Shown: positions 1 through 6,272, numbered from the stretch's first letter. The stretch: DNA of 7,579 bases from Rhodanobacteraceae bacterium UBA703 (GCA_002297645.1 DBMH01000278.1:1-7579), one strand, 5' to 3'. Notes: a model not told the origin generated them from the sequence alone. A program made the numbers and translations.

Positions 1-129
1 GGCCGTCGCGCGTGGCGCGGCGGCCGTGGAGGGCGTGCGCGAAGCCATTGATTCCATACCGAAAAGGTTCACCACGGATTCAAATGCGCCATGCAAGCCT
101 GCCGTTTCGTCAGCGCAACGGAGTCCATC
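1..129. other. Unresolved left edge and upstream region of the EF-hand gene
   Basis: The first ~46 bases are as GC-rich as coding DNA here, while ~47-90 is clearly richer in A/T, which suggests the end of a gene or an intergenic region. One + frame stays open from position 2 and ends at a TGA (131-133) that overlaps the ATG of the EF-hand gene as ATGA. Its codons up to about position 46 look coding (Ala/Val/Gly/Arg-rich, G/C third positions), but the bias is lost after that. Another + frame is open as well, so I cannot say which frame, if any, is real. A TTGATT at 48-53 resembles a -35 box but has no convincing -10 partner. No product is assigned. Confidence 0.25.
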
Positions 130-465
130 ATGAAGTATCCGATGTCGGCGATCGCCGGAATCGCTTTCGCCCTGTACATGCCGACGCTGTTCGCGCAGGC
201 CGGCACGCCGCCGGTGAACGAGCAGGAACAGCTCCAGCGCGAAGAGCAGGAATTGCAGAATCGCGCTAACGAGCGCGAGATGGCGCACAAGCGCGCGGAA
301 CGTCCCGTGCCGTTCGACCAGCTCGACCGCAACCGGAACGGCTACCTGACGCTCGACGACGCCCGGTCGGATCCCTGGCTGTCGGAGCACTTCGTCCAGT
401 GCGACCTGGACCGCAACGACCAGGTGTCGCGCGACGAATACGCGACGTGCACGGAGAAGAAGTGA
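130..465 (+). CDS. Secreted/periplasmic EF-hand calcium-binding protein, 111 aa
   Basis: This is a small exported protein with a pair of EF-hand loops, so it probably binds Ca2+ in the periplasm or outside the cell. I chose the ATG at 130 because it gives a clean signal peptide (Lys2, hydrophobic residues ~5-21, cleavage near FAQA at 21-24) and has GGAG at 120-123; the in-frame ATG at 91 would bury the signal. Residues ~29-56 are Gln/Glu/Arg-rich and probably helical. Loop 1 is DRNRNGYLTLDD (66-77), with D1, N3, N5, G6 and D12. Loop 2 is DLDRNDQVSRDE (92-103), with D1, D3, N5 and E12, but Asp instead of Gly at position 6. Cys91 and Cys107 flank loop 2 and could form a disulfide. Such short EF-hand proteins are common in Xanthomonadaceae and their partners are generally unknown. 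The gene is convergent with the acyltransferase. The fold is clear; the role is not. Confidence 0.85.
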   Translation: MKYPMSAIAGIAFALYMPTLFAQAGTPPVNEQEQLQREEQELQNRANEREMAHKRAERPVPFDQLDRNRNGYLTLDDARSDPWLSEHFVQCDLDRNDQVSRDEYATCTEKK

Positions 466-508
466 CCGCAGCGGCGGCGGCGGTGCCCCCGCATCCGCCG
501 CACCGGCC

Positions 509-1402
509 TCATGCCCGTCCGAGCAGGCGCTCGCAGGTCGCGTCCTTGTCTTCCCACAGGGCGTTCATCCACTCCTGGAAGCGCTCGCGGAACCGCGCGT
601 CACCCTGGTAGTCGCCGCCGACGAATTCGCGCGGGATCGGACGCTCGCGCACGTCGATGCGCACTTCCGGCACGCGATCGGCGAACAGGTCGACCATCGT
701 CGGCCGTCCCGCGGGATAGACGAGGGTGACGTCGAGGATGGACTGCAGTCCGTCGCCCATCGCGTCGATCACGAACGCGACGCCGCCCGATCGGGGTTTC
801 AGCAGGTTCCGATACGGCGACGCCTGTGACGCATGCTTTTCCGGCGTGAACCGCGTGCCTTCGACGAAATTCATGATCGAGACGGGAATCGCGCGGAAGC
901 GCGCGCAGGCGCGTCGCGTCGTCTCGATGTCGCGGCCGGCCAGCTCAGGGCGCCGCGCGATCTGCTCGCGCGTGTGGCGACGCATGAACGGGAAATCCAG
1001 CGCCCACCACGCCAGTCCCATCAGCGGGATCCAGAACAGCTCGCGCTTGAGGAAGAAGCGCAGCAACGGAATGCGCCGGTTGAAGCGCTTCTGCAGCACG
1101 AAGATGTCGACCCAGCTCTGGTGGTTCGCCAGCACGAGGTAGTGGCCGTCGCGCCGCAGGTCCGCGTGTTCCGAGACGACGAAACGCGTGTGCGTGAGCC
1201 GGTCGATCACCCCGCTGTTGAACGCGATCCAGCTTTCGGCGATGCCGGCCAGCAGCGGATTGCAGGCGACGCGCACGCGCTCGAACGGCAGCAGCGCCTT
1301 GAGCAGGGTCACGGCGAACAGCGGCAGCACGTGCACGACGATGTTCGCAACGATCAGGAGCGCGGCCAGTGACACGCGCAGGAATGCCGACACCGGTCGC
1401 AT
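509..1402 (-). CDS. Lysophospholipid acyltransferase (PlsC/YihG-type), 297 aa
   Basis: This is a membrane-bound acyltransferase of the 1-acyl-glycerol-3-phosphate family, which transfers an acyl group to a lysophospholipid at the inner membrane. An N-terminal hydrophobic segment (~6-35) anchors it. The catalytic motif NHQSWVD (93-99) supplies the HX4D pair His94/Asp99. FVEGTR (179-184) is the acceptor-binding block, and VTLVYP (225-230) is the later proline block. Length and motif spacing agree with E. coli YihG (about 310 aa) better than with the shorter PlsC. The frame is open back to a GTG at 1525, but I chose the ATG at 1402 because the membrane anchor begins there, GGAA lies just upstream, and the added 41 residues look like translated intergenic DNA. 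It stands alone, convergent with the EF-hand gene and divergent from the DUF2167 gene. Family assignment is firm; the exact acceptor lipid cannot be read from sequence. Confidence 0.9.
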   Translation of the reverse strand: MRPVSAFLRVSLAALLIVANIVVHVLPLFAVTLLKALLPFERVRVACNPLLAGIAESWIAFNSGVIDRLTHTRFVVSEHADLRRDGHYLVLANHQSWVDIFVLQKRFNRRIPLLRFFLKRELFWIPLMGLAWWALDFPFMRRHTREQIARRPELAGRDIETTRRACARFRAIPVSIMNFVEGTRFTPEKHASQASPYRNLLKPRSGGVAFVIDAMGDGLQSILDVTLVYPAGRPTMVDLFADRVPEVRIDVRERPIPREFVGGDYQGDARFRERFQEWMNALWEDKDATCERLLGRA

Positions 1403-1640
1403 GGGTTCCAGGACGATCCGCAATCCTTCGAGGTTAGCGACGAACGGCGCCGATGGCGAGCCGGCGCCTTTCCCGTACCCATCCGATGACGCAATCCGGA
1501 GCCGGGCCGGGAATTCCCATGACACCCTGCCCGTCGGCGCGGTTCCGGTCCGCGAATTCCGCGCGGATCTCCCCGGGACGGCGGGTTAGACTTCCGGCGC
1601 GGCGCGGCCGCCCTCCACCAACGCTCCAGGGAACCCATAG
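1403..1640. promoter_or_regulatory. Divergent intergenic region with two weak candidate promoters
   Basis: This region separates the start codons of the acyltransferase (-) and the DUF2167 gene (+). For the + gene, TAGACT at 1587-1592 is a plausible sigma-70 -10 box (4/6), about 50 bases before the ATG, but no good -35 is seen. For the - gene, the complement of 1431-1436 reads TAACCT, a weak -10 that would give a leader of about 20 bases and supports the ATG at 1402. A perfect 10-bp palindrome, GGGAATTCCC, lies at 1509-1518 near the middle and could be an operator or chance. No terminator or small RNA was recognised. Confidence 0.3.
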
Positions 1641-2615
1641 ATGGACAACACTCTCCTGCGCCGCGCTGCACTCGCGGCAGCACTCTGCATGGCTGCACTT
1701 CCTTCCCTGCACGCGCAGGACACGCCGCCGGCCGCGTCCGCGGAAACGACCACGGCCGCCGTCGGCCTCGACGGCGCGGCTCCGAACGCGGCGGAGACCG
1801 CAGCGCAACGCGCGTGGAACGCGGCGGCGGCCGCCATGCAGCACGGCCCGCAGACCGTGGCCCTGTCGAACCAGGCCTCGCTGAAACTGCCCGAGGGCTT
1901 CGGCTTCGTGCCGCCGCGACAGGGCAAGGCGCTGATGGAAGCGATGGGCAACAGCATCGGCGGCACCTTCCTCGGCCTGATCGTGCCGACCGCCGACGAC
2001 GAGGACAGCTGGATCGCCACCGTCGACTACGAACCCGCCGGCTACATCAAGGACGACGACGCCAGGCACTGGAAGGCCGACGAACTGCTCGCCGATCTGA
2101 AGGAAGGCACCGAAGCCGGCAACGAGCGCCGCCAGCGCATGGGCTTCCACGCCCTGGAAGTCACCCGCTGGATCGAACCGCCGAACTACGACGACTCGAC
2201 GCAGCGCCTGGTCTGGTCGGTCGAGCTGCGCGAAAAGGGCGCACGCGACGACGACGACCATACGGTCAACTACAACACCTACGTGCTCGGCCGCGAGGGC
2301 TACGTCTCGCTCGACTTCATCACCTCGCAGTCGCACATCGACGCCGAGAAGCCGGTCGCCAACACGCTGCTGTCGGCGATCTCGTTCAACGAAGGCAAGC
2401 GCTACGCCGATTTCAACGCCTCGACCGATCGCGTGGCCGAATACGGCCTGGCCGCGCTGATCGGTGGCATCGCGGCGAAGAAGCTCGGCCTGTTCGCCAC
2501 GCTCGGCCTCCTGCTGGCGAAGTTCTCCAAGCTGATCATCGTCGGCCTCGTCGCCGCCGGCGCGGCGATCAAGAAATTCTTCTTCGGCGGAACGGCCAGG
2601 AGCGGACGCGAGTAG
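1641..2615 (+). CDS. DUF2167 membrane-anchored protein, 324 aa
   Basis: This is an uncharacterised membrane-anchored protein of the DUF2167/COG4714 family. A signal peptide occupies residues ~1-25 (RR at 7-8, hydrophobic 9-20, cleavage near LHA/QD). An Ala-rich linker follows to ~68, then the family domain (~70-250), including LKLPEGFGFVPP (81-92), the WIATVDYEPAGYIKDDDA region (124-141) and GYVSLDFITSQ (220-230). The C-terminus (~268-313) has three short hydrophobic stretches separated by Lys pairs and ends KKFFFG, suggesting one or two membrane passes with the bulk of the protein in the periplasm. AGGGA at 1628-1632 precedes the ATG. The gene is followed 88 bases later by an M50 intramembrane protease in the same direction, so the two are probably cotranscribed. 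The family has no established biochemical function; assignment to it rests on recognition of its conserved segments. Confidence 0.85.
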   Translation: MDNTLLRRAALAAALCMAALPSLHAQDTPPAASAETTTAAVGLDGAAPNAAETAAQRAWNAAAAAMQHGPQTVALSNQASLKLPEGFGFVPPRQGKALMEAMGNSIGGTFLGLIVPTADDEDSWIATVDYEPAGYIKDDDARHWKADELLADLKEGTEAGNERRQRMGFHALEVTRWIEPPNYDDSTQRLVWSVELREKGARDDDDHTVNYNTYVLGREGYVSLDFITSQSHIDAEKPVANTLLSAISFNEGKRYADFNASTDRVAEYGLAALIGGIAAKKLGLFATLGLLLAKFSKLIIVGLVAAGAAIKKFFFGGTARSGRE

Positions 2616-2703
2616 GCCATCCGGCGGCGATCCCGATGCGAACCCGATCGAACAATCCCGAAGGCGGCGACCCCGGACGGATCGCCCTGACGGAGATCCA
2701 GCC

Positions 2704-3411
2704 GTGAAGCTGCTGCTGCTCCTGCTCAACGGCGCCAAGCTGGGCAAGCTGCTGACCGGCGGCACCATGCTGCTGTCGGTCGTCGCGTACGCGTTCGTGT
2801 TCGGGTGGCGGTATGCCGCCGGTTTCGTGGGCCTGATCCTGGTCCACGAGATGGGCCACTACGTCGCCGCGCGGCGACGCGGCCTCGACGTCGGCGCGCC
2901 GACCTTCATTCCGTTCGTCGGCGCGTGGATCGAGCTGAAGGAGCAGCCGCGCGACGCCGAGACCGAGGCCTACATCGGCATGGCCGGCCCGCTGGCCGGC
3001 AGCCTGGGCGCGCTCGCGTGCTACTACGCGGCGCGCGCCACCGGCAGCGACCTGCTGCTGGCGCTGGCCTATGCCGGCTTCTTCCTGAACCTGTTCAACC
3101 TCATCCCGGTGTCGCCGTTCGACGGCGGCCGCATCAGCGCAGTGATCTCGCCGCGCCTGTGGCTGCTCGGCGCGCCGCTGCTGGTCGGCCTGTTCTTCTG
3201 GCGCCCGAGTCCGCTGCTGATCCTGATGGCGATCCTCGCCGCCCCGAAGGTCATGGAGGCGCTGCGCGGCTTCAGGTCGGCCGAGCAGCAGGCCTACTAC
3301 CTCGCCGATGCCGAGACACGGCTGTCCTATGCCGTGCTCTACCTCGGACTGGCCGGATTCCTCGCCGTCATGTGCCACGAACTGCACGCGGAACTGCCGC
3401 GGGCGTTCTAG
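2704..3411 (+). CDS. Site-2-type (M50) intramembrane zinc metalloprotease, 235 aa
   Basis: This is a polytopic membrane protease predicted to cleave within or next to transmembrane helices. The zinc motif HEMGH (48-52) lies in a hydrophobic helix, with His48, Glu49 and His52 as expected ligands and catalytic residue. The second motif, NLIPVSPFDGG (132-142), supplies Asp140, the third zinc ligand. GMAGPLAGS (92-100) is the conserved small-residue segment between them. Hydrophobic segments at ~21-35, 41-55, 93-110, 117-135, 155-166, 169-180 and 208-224 indicate a multi-span protein. There is no PDZ or CBS domain, so it is a minimal S2P. The start is GTG at 2704, chosen for GGAG at 2692-2695 and a basic/hydrophobic N-terminus; ATG at 2767 would shorten the first hydrophobic segment. 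It follows the DUF2167 gene and is probably in its operon. The protease family is firm; the substrate is unknown. Confidence 0.9.
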   Translation: MKLLLLLLNGAKLGKLLTGGTMLLSVVAYAFVFGWRYAAGFVGLILVHEMGHYVAARRRGLDVGAPTFIPFVGAWIELKEQPRDAETEAYIGMAGPLAGSLGALACYYAARATGSDLLLALAYAGFFLNLFNLIPVSPFDGGRISAVISPRLWLLGAPLLVGLFFWRPSPLLILMAILAAPKVMEALRGFRSAEQQAYYLADAETRLSYAVLYLGLAGFLAVMCHELHAELPRAF

Positions 3412-3466
3412 CGGCCCGGATCCCGTCGCGGCCACGCCGAAGTCCGGTCCGCACGCGCAGCCGTCC

Positions 3467-5896
3467 TCAATCCCTGCGCAGCGATTCCGTAGGATCCAGG
3501 TTCGACGCCCGGCGCGCGGGCAGATAGCTCGCGAGCAGTCCGACCAGCACCATCACGAGCGGCATCGCGACGAAGGTCGCGAGGTCCAGCGGCTGCACGC
3601 CGAACAGCAGGCTGCCCAGCGCCCGCGTGCCGGCAAGGGCGACGAGAAGGCCGATCGCGACGCCGACGCCGACCACGCGCACACCCTGCCCCACCACCAT
3701 CGCCCTGACCTGCGCCGCGCGCGCGCCGAGCGCCATGCGCACACCGATCTCGCGCGTGCGCTCGTCGACGACGTACGACAGCACGGCGTACAGCCCGACC
3801 GCCCCCAGCACCAGCGCGAGCAGCGAGGCGATGCCGAGCGTGAGCAGGGTGAAGGTCAGCTGCATCATCGAGTCCTCGACCAGGTACGCCATCGTGAAGA
3901 CGCGGTACATCGGCGCCTCCGGCGCGACCTCGCGCACCAGCGCCCGTACCTCCGGCGCGATCTCCTCGGCACGCGCGGTCCGGACGACGTAGGCGGGCGA
4001 GGACACCATGCGGCCGCCCTGCTCGGTCGTGTCGACCATCGGGAAGTACACCGCCGCCTCGGCCGGCGTCTGCAGGTCGTCCTGCATGACGTCGTCGACC
4101 ACGCCGACCACGGTTTCCCAGGCCGTCTGGTCGCGCCGCTGCAGGCGCTGGCCGATCGGATCGAGACCGGGCCACAGGGTCGCCGCGGCGGATCGGCTCA
4201 CGACGATGTTGCCGCGCGATGCACCGTGGTCTTCGGCGGAGAAGGTGCGTCCGGCCAGCAGCCGGATGCCCATCGCCTTGAAGTAGTCGCCGGCGGTGTA
4301 GTTGTAGTGCACCAGCGTGCCTTCGGCGGCGGCGGCGTTCGTGCGCTCGGTGCGCACCTGCATGATCGAGGTGCTTTCGTTGATCGGAACGTTCTCGACC
4401 AGCCCCACGGCTTGCACGCCGGGCAGCGCGGCCAGGCGATCGAGGAAGGCGAGGTTGAAACGCGCGAACGAAGGCGCGTCCTTCAGCCCGGGCCGCTCCG
4501 GCGCGATCTGGAAGGTCAGGATGTCCTGGGTGTCGTAGCCCGGGTCGACCTGGCGCAATTCGTAGGCGCTGCGCATCAGCAGTCCCGATCCGATCAGCAG
4601 GGCCAGCGCCAGCGCGGTCTGCCCGGCCACGAGACCGTGGCGCAGCCAGTGCCGCTGCCGCGTCGACCCGCGCCCGCCTTCGCGCAGCCTCGCCAGGTCC
4701 GGCGAGGCGCCGCGCAGGGCCGGCAAGCCACCGCAGATGAAGGCGGAAATCGCCGCGGCGACCGCGGTGAACAGCAGCGCCTCGACGCCGAAGCCGGCCC
4801 GGTCCAGTCGCGGGATGTTGGGAGGAGCCGCACCGAGGAACACCGGCAGGGCAGCGACGGTGAGCACGGCGGCCACGCCGGCGGCGAGCGCGGCCACGAC
4901 GACCGCCTCGGCCATGTGCAGGCGCATCAGCTGGCTGCGCGCGGCACCGATCGCGCGGCGCACCGCCATCTCCTGGTGGCGGCCTTCGATGCGCACCAGG
5001 AACAGGTTGGCGACGTTGGCGCAGGCGATCAGCAGGACCAGGCAGGCGGCCGCGAACAGGACCCACAGCGGGCCCGCATAGTTTCCGAGCAGTTCGTCCT
5101 CGAGCGTGCGCACGACGGCGCGATGCTGGGCGATCATCCGCGCGTAGGCCGGCGGCCCGCCGAAGCGTTCCGGCAGCCGTGCGGCGAGCGCGGTCAGCTC
5201 GTCAGCGACCGCCGGCAGCGTCGCGCCCGGTGCCCGGCGCGCGACCAGGTCGAGACCGAACCGGCCGGGCGTCTTGATGTCCGCCGGGCGGATCGTGTTC
5301 GAGATCCACAGCAGGGTGTCGTTGCGCGGAAAACGGAAATCCGGCCGCATCACGCCGATCACCGTGCGCTTCGCGTCGGAGATGTCGTAGCTGCGGCCGA
5401 TCACCGACGGATCCTGGCCGAACCAGGCGGTCCACAACGCGTGGCTGATCACCACGGCGCGATCCCCGTCCTGTTCGTCCGGCAGGCGGCCGAGCAGCGG
5501 CGTCACGCCGAGGGTGGAATACAGGGAATTGGTCGGCTGCGACATGCGCACGCGTTCGACGCGATCGCCCACCCGCAGCGTGGAGGTGTAGCTGTCGTAG
5601 CCCGCGACGTCCTGCAGCAGCGTCGACTGCTCCTTGTACTGCAGGAAGAATTCCGGCGCCGCGCCGAGTTCCGGCGGCAGCCCCGACCCCGGCGCCGACG
5701 CGGTGATGTAGACGAGGCGATCGGGATCGGCGTACGGCAGCCGGTCGAGCAGGACCGTGCTGACGACGTTGAACATGCCCGCCACCGCGCCGATCGCGAG
5801 GCCGAGCATGCCGACCGCGGTCAGGGTGAATCCCGGCGTGCGCCGCAGCGTGCGCACGGCGTGCGCGAGGTCTGCCATCCAGTTGCCGGGTTGCAT
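3467..5896 (-). CDS. ADOP-family MacB/FtsX-type ABC permease, 809 aa, no adjacent ATPase
   Basis: This is an inner-membrane permease with two tandem MacB/FtsX units, the form called acidobacterial duplicated orphan permease (ADOP). TM1 (~22-47) is followed by a periplasmic MacB-type domain (~55-270) and three membrane segments (~275-300, 328-355, 371-393). The second half repeats this plan: TM ~417-441, periplasmic domain ~445-675, then TMs ~680-705, 735-757 and 772-793. The coupling-helix motif occurs twice, EMAVRRAIGAARSQLM (309-324) and EIGVRMALGARAAQV (716-730). The tail, DPTESLRRD, is typical. AGGAG (complement of 5902-5906) sits just before the ATG. MacB-like proteins couple cytoplasmic ATP hydrolysis to periplasmic work or export, but no ATPase gene lies in this window, so the partner, if any, is elsewhere. 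Transcription is probably sigma-54 dependent (5975-5990). Substrate unknown. Confidence 0.93.
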   Translation of the reverse strand: MQPGNWMADLAHAVRTLRRTPGFTLTAVGMLGLAIGAVAGMFNVVSTVLLDRLPYADPDRLVYITASAPGSGLPPELGAAPEFFLQYKEQSTLLQDVAGYDSYTSTLRVGDRVERVRMSQPTNSLYSTLGVTPLLGRLPDEQDGDRAVVISHALWTAWFGQDPSVIGRSYDISDAKRTVIGVMRPDFRFPRNDTLLWISNTIRPADIKTPGRFGLDLVARRAPGATLPAVADELTALAARLPERFGGPPAYARMIAQHRAVVRTLEDELLGNYAGPLWVLFAAACLVLLIACANVANLFLVRIEGRHQEMAVRRAIGAARSQLMRLHMAEAVVVAALAAGVAAVLTVAALPVFLGAAPPNIPRLDRAGFGVEALLFTAVAAAISAFICGGLPALRGASPDLARLREGGRGSTRQRHWLRHGLVAGQTALALALLIGSGLLMRSAYELRQVDPGYDTQDILTFQIAPERPGLKDAPSFARFNLAFLDRLAALPGVQAVGLVENVPINESTSIMQVRTERTNAAAAEGTLVHYNYTAGDYFKAMGIRLLAGRTFSAEDHGASRGNIVVSRSAAATLWPGLDPIGQRLQRRDQTAWETVVGVVDDVMQDDLQTPAEAAVYFPMVDTTEQGGRMVSSPAYVVRTARAEEIAPEVRALVREVAPEAPMYRVFTMAYLVEDSMMQLTFTLLTLGIASLLALVLGAVGLYAVLSYVVDERTREIGVRMALGARAAQVRAMVVGQGVRVVGVGVAIGLLVALAGTRALGSLLFGVQPLDLATFVAMPLVMVLVGLLASYLPARRASNLDPTESLRRD

Positions 5897-5917
5897 GCGA
5901 TCTCCTGCGTCGGGCGG

Positions 5918-5933
5918 CCATCCGGCCGGATGG
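5918..5933. repeat. Perfect 16-bp palindrome in the predicted ADOP leader
   Basis: CCATCCGGCCGGATGG reads the same on both strands. It lies between the predicted sigma-54 start site (~5964) and the Shine-Dalgarno of the permease gene (complement of 5902-5906). In RNA it could fold into a 6-bp stem with a GGCC loop about 11 bases upstream of the ribosome site; in DNA it could be an operator. No T-tract follows it, so it is not a standard terminator. Confidence 0.6.
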
Positions 5934-5974
5934 GTCGCGCCGATACCGGTGCGCGCGACCTCGCCGTGGCCTTC

Positions 5975-5990
5975 AGCAATGCCCGTGCCA
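5975..5990 (-). promoter_or_regulatory. Sigma-54 (-24/-12) promoter of the ADOP permease
   Basis: The minus strand reads TGGCACGGGCATTGCT, an exact match to the sigma-54 consensus TGGCACG-N4-TTGCW. The invariant GG (5989-5988) and GC (5977-5976) are separated by the required 10 bases. The predicted start is near 5964, giving a leader of about 67 bases before the permease ATG at 5896. Sigma-54 promoters need an AAA+ enhancer-binding activator; candidate upstream elements at 6009-6021 and 6061-6080 lie at appropriate distances. The match is seen directly; use in the cell is inferred. Confidence 0.87.
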
Positions 5991-6008
5991 ACCCCTGACC
6001 TCGCGCCC

Positions 6009-6021
6009 GATCAAGGCCTTG
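6009..6021 (+). promoter_or_regulatory. Candidate IHF site between promoter and enhancer
   Basis: GATCAAGGCCTTG matches the IHF consensus WATCAANNNNTTR at every defined position except the first (G for W). Its centre is about 51 bases upstream of the predicted sigma-54 start, between the core promoter and the upstream dyad, where IHF usually bends DNA so that the activator can touch the polymerase. The core CAAGGCCTTG (6012-6021) is itself palindromic, so another binding protein is possible. The neighbourhood lacks the A-tract often seen beside strong IHF sites. Confidence 0.5.
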
Positions 6022-6024
6022 GAA

Positions 6025-6053
6025 CCGACGTCGGCGCCGGCTGTTCGCCGGCG
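6025..6053. repeat. Palindrome and adjoining inverted repeat upstream of the sigma-54 promoter
   Basis: CCGACGTCGG (6025-6034) is a perfect 10-bp palindrome. It is followed directly by CGCCGGC (6035-6041), a 5-base gap, and GCCGGCG (6047-6053), a 7-bp inverted repeat. Together with the candidate IHF site they fill the space between the promoter and the upstream dyad. They may be extra protein-binding sites, but GC-rich DNA makes short dyads by chance. Confidence 0.35.
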
Positions 6054-6060
6054 GGCAGCC

Positions 6061-6080
6061 ACCGTCCGAAAGCGGACAGT
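6061..6080. promoter_or_regulatory. Candidate enhancer-binding-protein site (20-bp dyad)
   Basis: ACCGTCCGAAAGCGGACAGT is a dyad with perfect inner arms GTCCG (6064-6068) and CGGAC (6073-6077), a 4-base AAAG spacer, and outer AC/GT pairs, broken only at one position per side. Its centre is about 106 bases upstream of the predicted sigma-54 start, within the normal range of activator sites. A second half-site, CGGACAC, begins at 6094, 21 bp after the matching half, which would put it on the same face of the helix. The binding protein is not encoded in the window. Confidence 0.55.
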
Positions 6081-6143
6081 ACGACCATGGCCGCGGACAC
6101 GGCCCTTGCGATACGCCTCCCAGGCGGAGCGTGCGCGGGGAAG

Positions 6144-6163
6144 GCCGGGAGGCCTCCCCCGGC
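6144..6163. repeat. GC-rich inverted repeat in the divergent region
   Basis: GCCGGG (6144-6149) and CCCGGC (6158-6163) are inverted arms, and the centre includes the perfect 12-bp palindrome GGGAGGCCTCCC (6147-6158). It lies between the sigma-54 control elements and the ECF42-type promoter. It could be an operator or a stem-loop separating the two transcription units; no T-tract follows on either strand. Confidence 0.35.
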
Positions 6164-6234
6164 TACCATGCACCGCGGGACACCGGCGTTTCCGCACCGG
6201 GACGATCCCGGCGGCAAGAAAATTTCGCCCGTCG

Positions 6235-6261
6235 TGTCGAGAACCCGCGCCCGGCTCCGAC
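6235..6261 (+). promoter_or_regulatory. ECF42-type promoter of the DGPF/sigma-factor pair
   Basis: TGTCGA (6235-6240), 17 bases, then CGAC (6258-6261). This matches the signature reported for ECF42 sigma factors (TGTCGA at -35, CGA/TC at -10), and the downstream genes encode exactly that sigma group and its partner. An A/T-rich patch (6217-6225) lies just upstream of the -35. The start would be near 6268, about 40 bases before the GTG at 6310. The likely meaning is positive autoregulation of the pair. The signature is recalled from literature on the group, not computed here. Confidence 0.7.
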
Positions 6262-6272
6262 TGGACGGTGGA

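Noticed and set aside
466..508. GC-rich arms GCGGCGG/CCGCCGC between the convergent EF-hand and acyltransferase genes
   Set aside because: The arms are part of a simple GGC run, the loop is 14 bases, and no T-tract follows on either strand, so a terminator cannot be supported.
1434..2768. Open - frame of 444 codons antisense to the DUF2167 gene
   Set aside because: Shadow of the DUF2167 gene; repetitive Arg/Gly/Val content and no recognisable domain.
3412..3466. Convergent gap between the M50 protease and the permease, checked for a terminator
   Set aside because: No stable inverted repeat followed by T residues was found.
4028..4036. TGTCGA-type hexamers inside coding genes (here and in the acyltransferase and DUF2167 genes)
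   Set aside because: They lie inside coding sequence with no gene start behind them; chance in GC-rich DNA.
3408..5066. Open - frame of 552 codons overlapping the permease in another frame
   Set aside because: Arg/Gly/Ala-rich, low-complexity translation shifted relative to the real permease frame; no motif.
3308..5998. Open + frame of 896 codons antisense to the permease
   Set aside because: Its translation is rich in Arg, His, Gln, Ala and Gly with no domain or membrane pattern, while the opposite strand encodes a complete, well-spaced ADOP permease. It is a composition shadow.
6164..6169. TACCAT as a sigma-70 -10 box for the DGPF gene
   Set aside because: No -35-like sequence at the proper distance and it would give a leader over 130 bases; the ECF42-type promoter downstream explains the gene better.
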